From: Cryptosporangium phraense
GTDB taxonomy: Bacteria > Actinomycetota > Actinomycetes > Mycobacteriales > Cryptosporangiaceae
DNA length: 64,000 nt
Reading direction: 5' to 3'
Assembly: GCF_006912135.1 (NCBI RefSeq)
Contig: NZ_VIRS01000029.1
Location: 1-64,000 of the forward strand
Shown: positions 1-8,796 of the stretch, one piece after another
Numbering within the stretch: the first letter of the stretch is position 1
How the letters are laid out: every line of letters begins with the position of its first letter
Made by a program: the position numbers and the translations under genes
The notes under the pieces: model-generated
Told to the model about the DNA's origin: nothing
Seen by the model: only the letters and a program-made list of their open reading frames with translations
The model's database searches: none

Positions 1-243
1 GCCGAACTCGGGCGCCCGTGGCGGTGGTTGGGGGAGCGCGATCGGGGTCGTCACCAGAAGGCCTCCGGGGTAGGACGCAGGTCTGCGCGGCATCCGATGT
101 GTACACCCCGGGGCCAGCGCGCGCGGTAACGAAGACGTAACATTGCTCCGATGGCTGAAGCGCTCTCATCGATCGGTAGGCGCCGAAATGTTTCGGTACC
201 GCCCGGATCCCTGGGATGTTTGAGAAAGTCCGCTGATCGGGTT
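1..243. other. Left-edge stretch without a recognisable gene
   Basis: No reading frame here resembles a known protein. The open frames look like GC-rich shadows. The stretch is probably the distal upstream region of the Rieske operon that begins at 327, but no promoter hexamers could be assigned with confidence. Confidence 0.4.
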
Positions 244-260
244 CTTCCGCACTGCGGAAG
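244..260. promoter_or_regulatory. Perfect 17-bp palindrome upstream of the Rieske operon
   Basis: The arms CTTCCGCA and TGCGGAAG are perfectly complementary around a single central C, about 67 bases before the oxygenase start. IclR-family regulators typically bind short palindromes of this size, and an IclR gene (2426-3184) is fourth in this gene run, so this is a candidate IclR operator. That assignment is inferred from position and symmetry only. Confidence 0.5.
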
Positions 261-326
261 TGCCCGCCCGTACGTCCCGGTGCGGAGCCCACACTGACGC
301 CTCCGAGCCGAGGCGGAGGTCCGACG

Positions 327-1361
327 ATGACGTCGATCGTGCGAAACCAGTGGTACGTGGCCGCGTACGGCCGGGAGATCGGGCGCGACCTGTTCTCCCG
401 GACGATCTGCGGGGAGTCGATCCTGTTCTGGCGGACCGAAGCCGGTGCGGTGACCGCGATGTCCGATCGGTGCGTGCACCGCCGGTTCCCGCTGGCCGAG
501 AAGCCCAGCCATCTCGTCGGCGACACGGTCGTCTGCGGCTACCACGGCTTCACCTACGGCGCCGACGGCGTCTGCGTGGCCGTCCCCGGGCAGGCCCGGG
601 TGCCGCGGACGGCCCGGTTACGGTCCTACCCGGTCGTCGAGCAGGACTCGTTCGTCTGGGTCTTCATCGGGGAGCCCGCGCTCGCGGAGTCGGTCCCGAT
701 TCCCCGCGCACCCTGGCTGAGCCAGGAGGGGTGGACCACGGTCGCGGGCCGGGAGCCGCTGGCCGCCCGGGCGAGCCTCCTGGTCGACAACCTCATGGAC
801 CTGTCCCACGAGACGTACCTGCACGGCGGCTACATCGGGACGCCGGAGGTGGCCGAGACCCCGATCACGACCGAGGTCGACGACGAGGCCGGCGTCGTCC
901 GGGTGTCCCGGCGGATGGCCGACGCGGCCTGCCCGCCGTTCTACGCGAACTCCACCGGCCTCACCGGACGGATCACCCGCTGGCAGGACATCGAGTACCA
1001 GCCGCCCTGCCTCTACACGCTGCACTCCCGGATCGCCCCGGTCGGCGTGCTCCCGAACGACGACGGCACCGACCCGGACGCGTTCCACGTCGAGGTCGTG
1101 TACGCGATCACCCCGGAGACCGAGCACTCGACCCACGACTTCTGGGCCGTCGCCCGCGATTTCGCCCTGGACGACCAGGGCGTGTCGGACTTCCTCGCCG
1201 AGAGCAACCGGACTGTCGTCCTGCAGGACGTGGCCGCGCTGAACGTCCTCGAGCAGGTGATCGCGGGCGAGCCGGACGGCTACCAGGAGCTGTCGATCAA
1301 CATCGACACCGGCGGTCTGGCCGCCCGCCGGATGCTGGACCGCCTGGCCACCGGTCGATGA
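327..1361 (+). CDS. Rieske [2Fe-2S] aromatic-ring/demethylating oxygenase, VanA-like
   Basis: This is the 344-residue terminal oxygenase of a two-component Rieske system. The cluster ligands are visible as C49-V-H51 and C70-G-Y-H73. The mononuclear iron site is D158-L-S-H161-x4-H166, followed by the C-terminal catalytic domain. Length and layout match vanillate O-demethylase-type oxygenases (PF00355 plus PF19112), which hydroxylate a methyl group and release formaldehyde, or act on other carboxylated rings and terpenoids. The start follows GGAGGTCCGACG. It leads a translationally coupled run with the small ORF at 1358 and the reductase at 1503. The substrate cannot be read from sequence. Confidence 0.9.
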   Translation: MTSIVRNQWYVAAYGREIGRDLFSRTICGESILFWRTEAGAVTAMSDRCVHRRFPLAEKPSHLVGDTVVCGYHGFTYGADGVCVAVPGQARVPRTARLRSYPVVEQDSFVWVFIGEPALAESVPIPRAPWLSQEGWTTVAGREPLAARASLLVDNLMDLSHETYLHGGYIGTPEVAETPITTEVDDEAGVVRVSRRMADAACPPFYANSTGLTGRITRWQDIEYQPPCLYTLHSRIAPVGVLPNDDGTDPDAFHVEVVYAITPETEHSTHDFWAVARDFALDDQGVSDFLAESNRTVVLQDVAALNVLEQVIAGEPDGYQELSINIDTGGLAARRMLDRLATGR

Positions 1362-1510
1362 CCGGGGCCCGTCGGCCGCTGCGGGTGACCTGGATCCCCG
1401 GCTCCGACCTGCTCCACGGCCGCTGCCACTGCGGAGCCGAGCGGACGAGCAGCGATCCGGTGGCCCTGTGGGACTGGCTGCTCGACCATCCGGAGCACGC
1501 CGGTGACTGA
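1358..1510 (+). CDS. Small 50-residue protein with a C-x-C motif, between oxygenase and reductase
   Basis: The ATG overlaps the oxygenase stop (ATGA), and the TGA lies 6 bases inside the reductase gene, so it sits in a tight translational chain. The 50-residue product begins with basic residues and has an H-G-R-C-H-C-G-A-E segment near its middle and a Trp-rich acidic end. This compact Cys/His block could bind a metal. I know of no named family for it. Exact overlap with both neighbours and the clear C-x-C argue that it is real. It may be an accessory or assembly protein for the Rieske enzyme, which is inference. Confidence 0.6.
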   Translation: MTGARRPLRVTWIPGSDLLHGRCHCGAERTSSDPVALWDWLLDHPEHAGD

Positions 1511-2429
1511 CGATCGACTGCTCCGGGTGGAGAGACGCGAGACCGCGGCCGACGGGGTCGTGCTGCTGGAACTCGTCGACCCGGACGGCCGGGCGCTCCC
1601 GGCCTGGGATCCGGGCGCCCACATCGACCTCGTGCTGGGGCCGTACGTCCGGCAGTACTCGCTCTGCGGCGACCCGGCCGACCGGGCCCGCTGGCGGATC
1701 GCGATCCTCCGGGACGCCGACGGGCGGGGCGGATCCGCGTTCGCCCACGACCGGCTCGCGGCCGGGGACGTCGTCGCGGTGAGTGGGCCCCGGAACCACT
1801 TCCGGCTCGACCCGTCGCCGCGGTACCTGTTCGTCGCCGGCGGGATCGGCATCACGCCGATCGTCCCGATGGTGGCCGCGGCGACCGCGGCCGGGGCCGA
1901 CTGGGAGCTGCACTACGGCGGCCGGTCGCGCGCGTCGATGGCGTTCTCCCACCGGTTGGCGGCCGACTACGGCGACCGGGTGCGGGTCCACCCGCAGGAC
2001 GAGACCGGCCTGCTCGACCTCGACCGCATCCTCGGCGGGTCCCGGTCCGGCACGCTGGTCTACTGCTGCGGGCCGGAACCCCTGCTCCAGGCGGTCGAAC
2101 AGCGATGTCTGGCCGGGGAACTGAGGGTCGAGCGGTTCTCGGCCCAGCCCCGGGACGAGGGCACCGCGTTCGAGGTCGTGCTCCGGCGCAGCGGGCTCAC
2201 GCTGACCGTCCCGCCCGGCCGGTCGATCCTCGACGTCGTCGAAGCGGCCGGCGTCCCGGTGCTGTCGTCGTGTCGCGAGGGCACCTGCGGCACGTGCGAG
2301 ACCGCGGTCCTGGACGGCACGGTCGACCATCGCGACACCCTGCTCACCGCCGACGAGCAGGCCGCCAACGACACGATGTTCGTCTGCGTGTCGCGAGCCG
2401 CGTCCTCGCCTCTGATACTCGACCTGTGA
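1503..2429 (+). CDS. PDR/VanB-type oxidoreductase (FMN, NAD(P)H, plant-type [2Fe-2S])
   Basis: This 308-residue reductase passes electrons from NAD(P)H through FMN to the Rieske oxygenase. The flavin motif R50-Q-Y-S53 and the nucleotide-binding GGIGITP (113-119) are followed by a C-terminal plant-type ferredoxin domain with ligands C257, C262, C265 and C295. That domain order (FMN, NAD, 2Fe-2S) is the phthalate dioxygenase reductase/VanB arrangement. The GTG start overlaps the small ORF's stop, and the TGA overlaps the GTG start of the IclR gene. Together with the oxygenase it makes a complete two-component system with no separate ferredoxin. Confidence 0.92.
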   Translation: MTDDRLLRVERRETAADGVVLLELVDPDGRALPAWDPGAHIDLVLGPYVRQYSLCGDPADRARWRIAILRDADGRGGSAFAHDRLAAGDVVAVSGPRNHFRLDPSPRYLFVAGGIGITPIVPMVAAATAAGADWELHYGGRSRASMAFSHRLAADYGDRVRVHPQDETGLLDLDRILGGSRSGTLVYCCGPEPLLQAVEQRCLAGELRVERFSAQPRDEGTAFEVVLRRSGLTLTVPPGRSILDVVEAAGVPVLSSCREGTCGTCETAVLDGTVDHRDTLLTADEQAANDTMFVCVSRAASSPLILDL

Positions 2430-3184
2430 CCCGCAGCGCCCACGGCCTCGCCATCCGGCGGGCGACCCGGCTGCTGGAGGCGTTCGGGCCCGACCGGCGC
2501 ACGATGACGCTCACCCAGCTGGCGCACCGCACCGGCCTGCCGCTGACCACCGCACACCGGCTGGCCGGGGTGCTGACCGAGTGCGGGCTGCTGGAACGGG
2601 ACGACGCCGGCGCCTACCACGTCGGTCTGCGGCTGTGGGAGATCGCGGCGCTGGCCCCGCGTGGGCTCGGCCTGCGCGAGGTCGCGTTGCCGTTCATGGA
2701 GGACCTGTACGCGGTCACCCAGGAGAACGTGCAGCTGGGCATCCGCGACGGGCTGGAGTCGGTGTTCGTCGAACGCCTGGCCGGGCGGCTGGCCGTGCCC
2801 GTCCTGACCAGGGTCGGCGGCCGGTTCCCGCTGCACCCCACGGCGCTGGGGCGGGTGCTGCTGGCCTACGCCCCACCCGACGTGCAGGAAGCCGTGCTGG
2901 CCCGGCCGCTGGCGTCGTTCACACCGCGGACCGTCACCGATCCGCGGGCCCTGCGGAAGATCCTCGCCGAGGTCCGGTCGCTGGGCTGGGCGGTCAACGA
3001 CCGCCAGGTGACGATGGACTCGCTGTCGGTCGCGGCCCCGGTGCGGGCCGGCGACGGCAGCGTCGTGGCCGCGGTGTCGGTCGTCGTGTCGGCCGGATCC
3101 GCGACCGCGAACGCGCTGGCGCCGATGGTCCGCGCGGCCGCGCGGGGCATCTCCCGATCGCTCGGGAGCGACACTTCCGACTAA
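2426..3184 (+). CDS. IclR-family transcriptional regulator
   Basis: The 252-residue protein has an N-terminal winged helix-turn-helix (about residues 25-75, with L-T-Q-L-A-H-R-T-G-L-P-L-T-T-A-H-R) and a C-terminal IclR effector domain (about 80-250). IclR proteins control aromatic and carboxylate catabolic operons in response to a pathway metabolite. The GTG start at 2426 overlaps the reductase TGA, so it is co-transcribed with the oxygenase system. It probably regulates the operon that contains it, perhaps through the palindrome at 244-260, and possibly the transporter unit that starts at 3408. Confidence 0.88.
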   Translation: MTRSAHGLAIRRATRLLEAFGPDRRTMTLTQLAHRTGLPLTTAHRLAGVLTECGLLERDDAGAYHVGLRLWEIAALAPRGLGLREVALPFMEDLYAVTQENVQLGIRDGLESVFVERLAGRLAVPVLTRVGGRFPLHPTALGRVLLAYAPPDVQEAVLARPLASFTPRTVTDPRALRKILAEVRSLGWAVNDRQVTMDSLSVAAPVRAGDGSVVAAVSVVVSAGSATANALAPMVRAAARGISRSLGSDTSD

Positions 3185-3190
3185 TCGGTC

Positions 3191-3227
3191 GCCAGATACG
3201 TTGCAGAACACATTACGTACGTCTGGC
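3191..3227 (+). terminator. Possible hairpin after the IclR gene
   Basis: GCCAGA (3191-3196) is complementary to TCTGGC (3222-3227), and the inner arms hold further ACGT complementarity. No T-tract follows, so a rho-independent terminator is unproven. It may instead be a protein-binding site. The 223-base gap to the binding-protein gene otherwise contains no gene and probably carries the promoter of the importer operon. Confidence 0.3.
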
Positions 3228-3407
3228 TAAGTGACATCTCGACGCCCTGAAATGCCTGCTCATCCCCAATTATCCCGGTCGAAGCGTGCCCACCTCCCGG
3301 GAAAGAAGTATTCAGAACGCGTGACAGATACCTTGCCGCCTGACATCACATGTATTACGTTCGCGTGACCCGGTCATCCGGACCCACCCCCAGGTCTTGG
3401 AGAATCA

Positions 3408-4973
3408 ATGCCGACTCTTCACCGCTACAAATTTCTTGCGGCGACGGTGGCCAGTGCGATGGCGCTGACGCTGACCGCGTGCACGAACGACAGCTCGTCG
3501 TCGTCCAGCGGCGGCACCACCTCGGAACTCAACCTGCAGTTCGTCGGGGTACCGATCAGCCTCAACCCGGCCCTGGCCGGCAACGGCGGCTCGACCGTCT
3601 ACACCGCGCTCGCCTACGACTCGCTGATCCACCTGAGCAACGACGGCAAGCTGGAGCCCGACCTCGCGGAGTCGTGGAAGTACGTCGGCACCGGCAACAA
3701 GGTCTTCGAGCTCACGCTCCGGTCCGGCGTCAAGTTCACCGACGGCAAGCCGCTGACCGCCGACGCCGCGGTCGCGTCGATGCAGTACTTCCTCAAGGCC
3801 GGCGGCCCGCTGGTGCCGTCGGTCGGAGCCATCGACAAGGTCGAGGCGACCGGGCCGCTGACCGTCCGGGTCACCTACAAGCAGCCCAACCCCGACGCGG
3901 CCGGGACGATGGAGCAGTACCACGGCATCGGCACGCTGATCGGCCCGGACGGCCTGGCCAACCCCCAGAGCCTGCTCACCAAGAGCGACGGCACCGGGGC
4001 CTACGCCTACGACAACGCCGGGTCGGTCGCCGGCAGCCGGTACAGCTACACGAAGAACCCGAACTACTTCAACCCGAAGGCCCAGCGCTTCTCCAAGGTG
4101 TCGGTCCGGGTGATCGGCGACCCGCAGGCCGTCCTCTCCGCGGTGCGGACGGGCCAGGTCGACTACGCCTCCGGCAACGACTCGACCGCCGACGCGGCCA
4201 AGGCGGCCGGCCTGAAGATCGTCAAGGCGCCGTTCTTCAACTGGGAACTGATCCTGGGCGACACGAAGGGCACGATCAGCAAGCCGCTGGCCGACCCGCG
4301 GGTCCGGCAGGCGATCGGGTACGCGATCAACCGCGACGCGCTCTCCAAGGCGTTCAACGCCGACTTCACCAAGCCGAGCACGCAGCAGCTCATCGAGGGT
4401 GCCGACGGCTACGACCAGAGCATCGGCTACACCTACGACCTGCAGAAGGCCAAGTCGCTGATGGCCGCGGCCGGGTACTCGAAGGGCTTCCCGCTCGAGA
4501 TCCTCACCGAGTCCGTGCTCGACCGGAACACGACCTACTCGCAGGCGATCGCCGACGCGCTCAAGGCCATCGGTATCACGGTCAAGTTGAAGGTCATCTC
4601 GACCACCGTTCCCCAGTTCATCGGGGAGGCCACGAGCAAGAAGTACGCGGCCGCGATCTGGCCGAGCGCCGGCCCGAACATGTTCCAGAACTACAGCCAG
4701 GTCTCCGGCGGTCTGTTCAACCCGTTCGGCCACCAGGACGCACAGCTCGACGGCATCATGCAGCGGGCCTCGGCGGCCGACGGGTCGGAACGCACCGGGC
4801 TGTACCAGCAGGCCTCCAAGCGCTTCCAGGAGCTGGCCTGGCTGATCCCGGTCATCGCGACCGAGAACGTCTACTACGTCAACAGCAAGCTCGAGGGCGT
4901 CTCGGCGTCGGTGGGCAACCCGAACCCGATGCCGATCGGTCCGACGCCCGACCTCTCCTGGCGTAAGGCCTAG
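3408..4973 (+). CDS. ABC importer substrate-binding lipoprotein, SBP family 5
   Basis: This 521-residue extracytoplasmic binding protein belongs to the dipeptide/oligopeptide/nickel class (PF00496). A lipoprotein signal ends with L-T-A-C, making C25 the lipidated cysteine, followed by a Ser-rich linker. Family hallmarks include the D-L-A-E-S-W-K segment near residue 80 and a Y-D-L-Q-K-A-K-S-L-M-A-A-A-G-Y stretch around 345. The start follows GGAGAATC. It heads a complete importer with the permease, permease-ATPase and ATPase genes that follow. Given the catabolic neighbours, the ligand need not be a peptide: this family also imports glycosides, opines and other organic acids. Confidence 0.92.
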   Translation: MPTLHRYKFLAATVASAMALTLTACTNDSSSSSSGGTTSELNLQFVGVPISLNPALAGNGGSTVYTALAYDSLIHLSNDGKLEPDLAESWKYVGTGNKVFELTLRSGVKFTDGKPLTADAAVASMQYFLKAGGPLVPSVGAIDKVEATGPLTVRVTYKQPNPDAAGTMEQYHGIGTLIGPDGLANPQSLLTKSDGTGAYAYDNAGSVAGSRYSYTKNPNYFNPKAQRFSKVSVRVIGDPQAVLSAVRTGQVDYASGNDSTADAAKAAGLKIVKAPFFNWELILGDTKGTISKPLADPRVRQAIGYAINRDALSKAFNADFTKPSTQQLIEGADGYDQSIGYTYDLQKAKSLMAAAGYSKGFPLEILTESVLDRNTTYSQAIADALKAIGITVKLKVISTTVPQFIGEATSKKYAAAIWPSAGPNMFQNYSQVSGGLFNPFGHQDAQLDGIMQRASAADGSERTGLYQQASKRFQELAWLIPVIATENVYYVNSKLEGVSASVGNPNPMPIGPTPDLSWRKA

Positions 4974-4982
4974 GGGTCGGTC

Positions 4983-5924
4983 ATGCTCCGGCTTCTCGTC
5001 AACCGGCTGGCGTTGTCGGTACCGCTGCTGTTCGTCGTCTCCGTACTGGTCTTCGGGCTGGCGTCGCTGGTGCCCGGTGACGCCGCCCGGACGATCCTCG
5101 GCGAACAGGCGACGCCGCAGGCCGTCGACTACCTGCGGAACCAGATGGGGCTCGACCGGCCCTGGTACGACCGGTACGGCAGCTGGCTGGCGGGAGTCCT
5201 GCACGGCGACTTCGGCACCTCGATCCTGAGCGGTCAGGACGTCTGGACGACGCTGAACACCCGGTTGAGCGTCACGCTGTCGCTGGTGCTCACGGCCCTG
5301 GTCGTGAGCACGGTGATCGGCGTGGCGCTGGGCCTGGTCAGCGCCGTCCGGGGCGGGTTCCTCGGCCGCCTGGTCGACGTCGTGTCGCTGATCGGGCTGG
5401 CGCTGCCGAACTTCTGGATCGCGATCGTGCTGGTCTCGCTGTTCGCCGTGCAGTTCCGGCTCTTCCCGGCCACCGGGTACGTCCCGCTCACGACGTCGCC
5501 GTCGGAGTGGATCAGCTCGCTGGCGATGCCGGTGGCCGCGCTGAGCCTGCTCGGCATCGCGGTCATCGGGAAGCAGACCCGCGACTCGGTGCTCGACACG
5601 CTCGACGCCGAGTACGTGCGGGTCCTGCGGGCCAACGGGGTGTCGGAACGGCGCATCCTGTTCGTCCACGTGCTGCGCAACGCGGCGATCCCGATCGTCA
5701 CCGCGATGGGCGTGGTGGCCGTCGGCATGGTCGGCGGTTCGGTGTTCATCGAGAGCGTGTTCGTCCTGCCCGGCCTGGGCAGCCTCGCGACCCAGTCGAC
5801 GCTCGACCACGACCTGCCGGTGATCCTGGGCCTCGGCGTCTACTTCACCGTGCTCGTCATCGTCGCGAACCTGCTGGTCGACGTGGCCTACGGATTCCTC
5901 AACCCGAAGGTGCGGGCCTCATGA
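4983..5924 (+). CDS. ABC importer permease, DppB-like
   Basis: This is a 313-residue inner-membrane permease with about six hydrophobic helices, the first at residues 9-31. The conserved cytoplasmic EAA loop reads L-D-A-E-Y-V-R-V-L-R-A-N-G-V near residue 205 and docks to the ATPase. It starts 9 bases after the binding-protein stop, and its TGA overlaps the next ATG. Length and topology match DppB/OppB, which pairs with a DppC-type subunit, here the N-terminal half of the following fusion. Confidence 0.92.
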   Translation: MLRLLVNRLALSVPLLFVVSVLVFGLASLVPGDAARTILGEQATPQAVDYLRNQMGLDRPWYDRYGSWLAGVLHGDFGTSILSGQDVWTTLNTRLSVTLSLVLTALVVSTVIGVALGLVSAVRGGFLGRLVDVVSLIGLALPNFWIAIVLVSLFAVQFRLFPATGYVPLTTSPSEWISSLAMPVAALSLLGIAVIGKQTRDSVLDTLDAEYVRVLRANGVSERRILFVHVLRNAAIPIVTAMGVVAVGMVGGSVFIESVFVLPGLGSLATQSTLDHDLPVILGLGVYFTVLVIVANLLVDVAYGFLNPKVRAS

Positions 5925-7771
5925 GCGCGATCCTGCGCCGTCCGCGCGGCCTCGTCGCGGTCGTGTTCCTGGTCCTGCTGACGCTCGCGTGCGTGTTCGC
6001 GCCGCTGCTCACCCGGTTCGGCCCGCTGGAACAGCACATCGAGACGGTCCGCGGGCTGCCGTCGGGCACCTACTGGCTCGGCACCGACATCCTCGGGCGC
6101 GATCTGTTCAGCCGGATCCTCTACGGCGGCCGGTCGTCGCTGCTCGGCGTGGTGGAAGCGATCGTGGCCCACCTGGTCGTCGCGGTGCCGCTCGGTCTGG
6201 TGGCCGGCTATTTCGGTGGGCTCGCCGACCGCGTGATCATGCGCCTGGCCGAGCTGCTGATGTCGATCCCGGCGATCATGATCCTGCTGGCCGTCCTGGC
6301 GATCTTCGGCAACAGCCTGCCGGTGGCCATGATCGCGCTCGGCGTCCTGAGCTCCGGCGGGCTGATGCGCCTGGTCCGTGGGGCCGCGCTGGTCGCCCGG
6401 GAGGAGCTGTACGTCACCGCGGCCGAGCTGATGGGCCTCTCCCGCTTCCAGGTGATGGTCCGGCACGTCCTGGGCCGCTGCCGGGGCGTCATCATCGTTC
6501 AGACGTCGCTGTTCGCGGCGATCGCGCTGGGCGTGCAGACCGGCCTCACGTTCCTCGGCCTCGGCCCCCAGCCGCCCGCGCCGACCTGGGGCGGGATGGT
6601 CGCCGAAGCCGCCTCGGTGTTCAGCCAGGACCCGTGGATGCTGGTGCCGCCCGGCACCGTCATCGCGCTCACCGTGCTGGCGTTCGGTGTCCTCGGTGAC
6701 GTCGTCCGGGACGCGACCTCGGAGCGCCGGTCGGCGGCCGGCGCGGGCCGGACCCGCCGCCGGGCCTCCCGGCCCGCGACCGCGGCCGAGCCGTCGACCG
6801 CGCTGCTCTCGGTGCAGGGCCTGTCGGTGGCCGTCGGCGGTGAGTCCTCCCTGCGCCTGCTGGACGACGTGAGCTTCGACATCGCCGCCGGGCAGGTGGT
6901 CGGGCTGGTCGGCGAGTCGGGCAGCGGCAAGAGCATGACCGCGCGGGCCCTGATCGGCCTGCTGCCCACCAACTGCCTGGTCGAGTCCGGCCACGTCGTG
7001 TTCGACGGAAAGACGCTCGACGAGGGCAGCTTCCGGGCGGTCCGCGGCCGCGAGATCGCGATGATCTCCCAGGAGCCGATGGCCGCGCTCGACCCCTCGT
7101 TCCGGATCGGGTCGCTGGTCGGCGAGGTCGTCCGGGCGGTGGAGGGGCTGCGCGGCCGGGCGCAGCGGGACCGCGTCGTCGAGCTGCTGACGATGGTCGA
7201 GATCCCGGACGCGGCCGAGGTCGCGCGCCGGTACCCGCACCAGATCTCGGGCGGGATGGCCCAGCGGGTCGCGATCGCGATGGCGCTGGCCGGCCGCCCG
7301 CGGCTGCTGATCGCCGACGAACCGACGACCGCGCTCGACGTCACGGTCCAGGCCGACATCCTCGACCTGCTGCGCCGCCTGCAGCAGGAGAACGGGATGG
7401 CGGTGCTGCTGGTCAGCCACAACCTGGGCGTGATCGCCGACATGTGCTCGACGGTGCTCGTGATGTACGCCGGGCAGGTCGTCGAGCAGGCTCCGGTCGA
7501 CAACCTGTTCGCGCTGCCCGCTCACCCGTACGCGGCCGCGCTGCTGGCGTCGAGCCCGGAGAAGGCCGGGATCGGGCAGCCGATCCGGGCCATCCCGGGC
7601 ACGGTACCGGCCCCGGACGAGTGGCCGTCCGGCTGCCGGTTCGCCAACCGCTGCGAGCTGGCCCAACCGGCCTGCCGGGCCGAGGCCATCCCGCTCATCG
7701 ACGTCAGCGGCGTCCACCGGTCCCGGTGCATCCGGGTCCCGGTGCTGCTCGAACAGGAGGCCGCCCAATGA
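5921..7771 (+). CDS. Fused ABC permease (DppC-like) and ATP-binding protein (DppD-like)
   Basis: One 616-residue chain joins two subunits that are usually separate. Residues about 1-265 are a DppC-type permease with an EAA loop around 165-190 (A-A-E-L-M-G-L-S-R-F). After an Arg/Ala/Pro-rich linker (about 268-292), residues about 293-616 form an ATPase with Walker A G-E-S-G-S-G-K-S (331-338), signature I-S-G-G near 441 and Walker B I-A-D-E-P near 465. An oligopeptide-type C-terminal extension with four cysteines (C-R-F-A-N-R-C...C...C) may hold a metal cluster. The start at 5921 overlaps the previous stop. This fusion occurs in other actinobacteria. Confidence 0.92.
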   Translation: MSAILRRPRGLVAVVFLVLLTLACVFAPLLTRFGPLEQHIETVRGLPSGTYWLGTDILGRDLFSRILYGGRSSLLGVVEAIVAHLVVAVPLGLVAGYFGGLADRVIMRLAELLMSIPAIMILLAVLAIFGNSLPVAMIALGVLSSGGLMRLVRGAALVAREELYVTAAELMGLSRFQVMVRHVLGRCRGVIIVQTSLFAAIALGVQTGLTFLGLGPQPPAPTWGGMVAEAASVFSQDPWMLVPPGTVIALTVLAFGVLGDVVRDATSERRSAAGAGRTRRRASRPATAAEPSTALLSVQGLSVAVGGESSLRLLDDVSFDIAAGQVVGLVGESGSGKSMTARALIGLLPTNCLVESGHVVFDGKTLDEGSFRAVRGREIAMISQEPMAALDPSFRIGSLVGEVVRAVEGLRGRAQRDRVVELLTMVEIPDAAEVARRYPHQISGGMAQRVAIAMALAGRPRLLIADEPTTALDVTVQADILDLLRRLQQENGMAVLLVSHNLGVIADMCSTVLVMYAGQVVEQAPVDNLFALPAHPYAAALLASSPEKAGIGQPIRAIPGTVPAPDEWPSGCRFANRCELAQPACRAEAIPLIDVSGVHRSRCIRVPVLLEQEAAQ

Positions 7772-8796
7772 GCGCCGACCCAGTGAGCACGGACGACACG
7801 CTGCTCCGCGTCGAGCAGTTGCAGGTCGACTACCCGACCGCGCGGCGACGCACGTTCCGGGCCGTCGACGCGGTGGACCTCACGATCCGGGCCGGCGAGA
7901 CGCTCGGCCTGGTCGGCGAGTCGGGCTCCGGCAAGTCGACGATCGCCAAGGCGATCCTCGGCATCGCGCCGGTCTCGGCCGGCGTGATCAGCTTCGACGG
8001 CACGGCGCTGGACCCGAAGCGCGTCCGCAGGCGCAAGCCGGTCACCGACATCCAGGCGGTGTTCCAGGACCCGACCAGCTCGCTCGACCCGAGCAAGACC
8101 GTGGGGTACACGGTCGCCGAGCCGCTGCTGGCCCAGCACCGCCGGGCCGGGCGGACGGTGCCGCCGGCCGAGGTCCGCGAGCAGGTCGCGACGATGCTCG
8201 GGCAGGTCGGCCTCGGCGCCGCGGCCGCCGCCCGCTACCCGGCCCAGTTCTCCGGCGGCCAGCGTCAGCGCATCGCGATCGCCCGGGCGCTGATCGTCGA
8301 CCCCCGGCTGGTCATCTGCGACGAGGCGGTCAGCGCCCTCGACCTGTCGATCCAGGCGCAGATCCTCAACCTGCTCAGCGACGTCCGGTCGGAGCGCGGG
8401 ATCAGCTACCTGTTCATCTCGCACGACCTGCAGGTCGTCGAGCACCTCGCCGACACCGTCGTCGTGCTCTACCGAGGCCGGGTCATGGAGTCCGGTCCGG
8501 CCGCGGTGATCCACCGCAGCCCCGAGCATCCGTACACCCGCGCGCTGCTGGCCGCCTCGCCGGTGGCCGACCCGAAGCTCCAGCGCGAGCGCCGGGCGGC
8601 CCGGGAGGTCTACCGCGGTGCGCCGGCGCGGGCCGGCGCGCTGGGGGAGAGCTGCCCGTTCCGGCACCGGTGCCCGTTCGCGATCCCGCGCTGCGCCGAG
8701 GAGCGTCCGGCGCTGCGGCCGTCCGGCGCTGGTGGGCAGGTCGCCTGCCACCGCGCCGGCGAGCTGCCCGCGCTGCCGACCGGGGTGGTCGCGTGA
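7768..8796 (+). CDS. ABC importer ATP-binding protein, DppF-like
   Basis: The 342-residue second ATPase pairs with the DppD-like half of the preceding fusion. Walker A G-E-S-G-S-G-K-S lies at about 49-56, the signature F-S-G-G-Q-R-Q-R near 160 and Walker B V-I-C-D-E near 182. The C-terminal C-P-F-R-H-R-C-P-F...C extension is typical of this subfamily. Its ATG overlaps the upstream stop and its TGA overlaps the GTG of the next hydrolase, so transporter and catabolic genes appear to form one transcription unit. Confidence 0.93.
   Translation: MSADPVSTDDTLLRVEQLQVDYPTARRRTFRAVDAVDLTIRAGETLGLVGESGSGKSTIAKAILGIAPVSAGVISFDGTALDPKRVRRRKPVTDIQAVFQDPTSSLDPSKTVGYTVAEPLLAQHRRAGRTVPPAEVREQVATMLGQVGLGAAAAARYPAQFSGGQRQRIAIARALIVDPRLVICDEAVSALDLSIQAQILNLLSDVRSERGISYLFISHDLQVVEHLADTVVVLYRGRVMESGPAAVIHRSPEHPYTRALLAASPVADPKLQRERRAAREVYRGAPARAGALGESCPFRHRCPFAIPRCAEERPALRPSGAGGQVACHRAGELPALPTGVVA

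Noticed and set aside
51-545. Long minus-strand frame opposite the start of the Rieske gene
   Set aside because: Arg/Pro-rich composition and antisense to a gene with clear motifs; a GC-rich shadow.
618-2330. 570-codon minus-strand frame opposite the oxygenase and reductase
   Set aside because: Antisense to two well-supported genes with no domain of its own.
3405-5810. 801-codon minus-strand frame opposite the binding protein and permease
   Set aside because: Long only because of third-position GC bias; composition is Asp/Arg/Gly/Gln repeats without a family.
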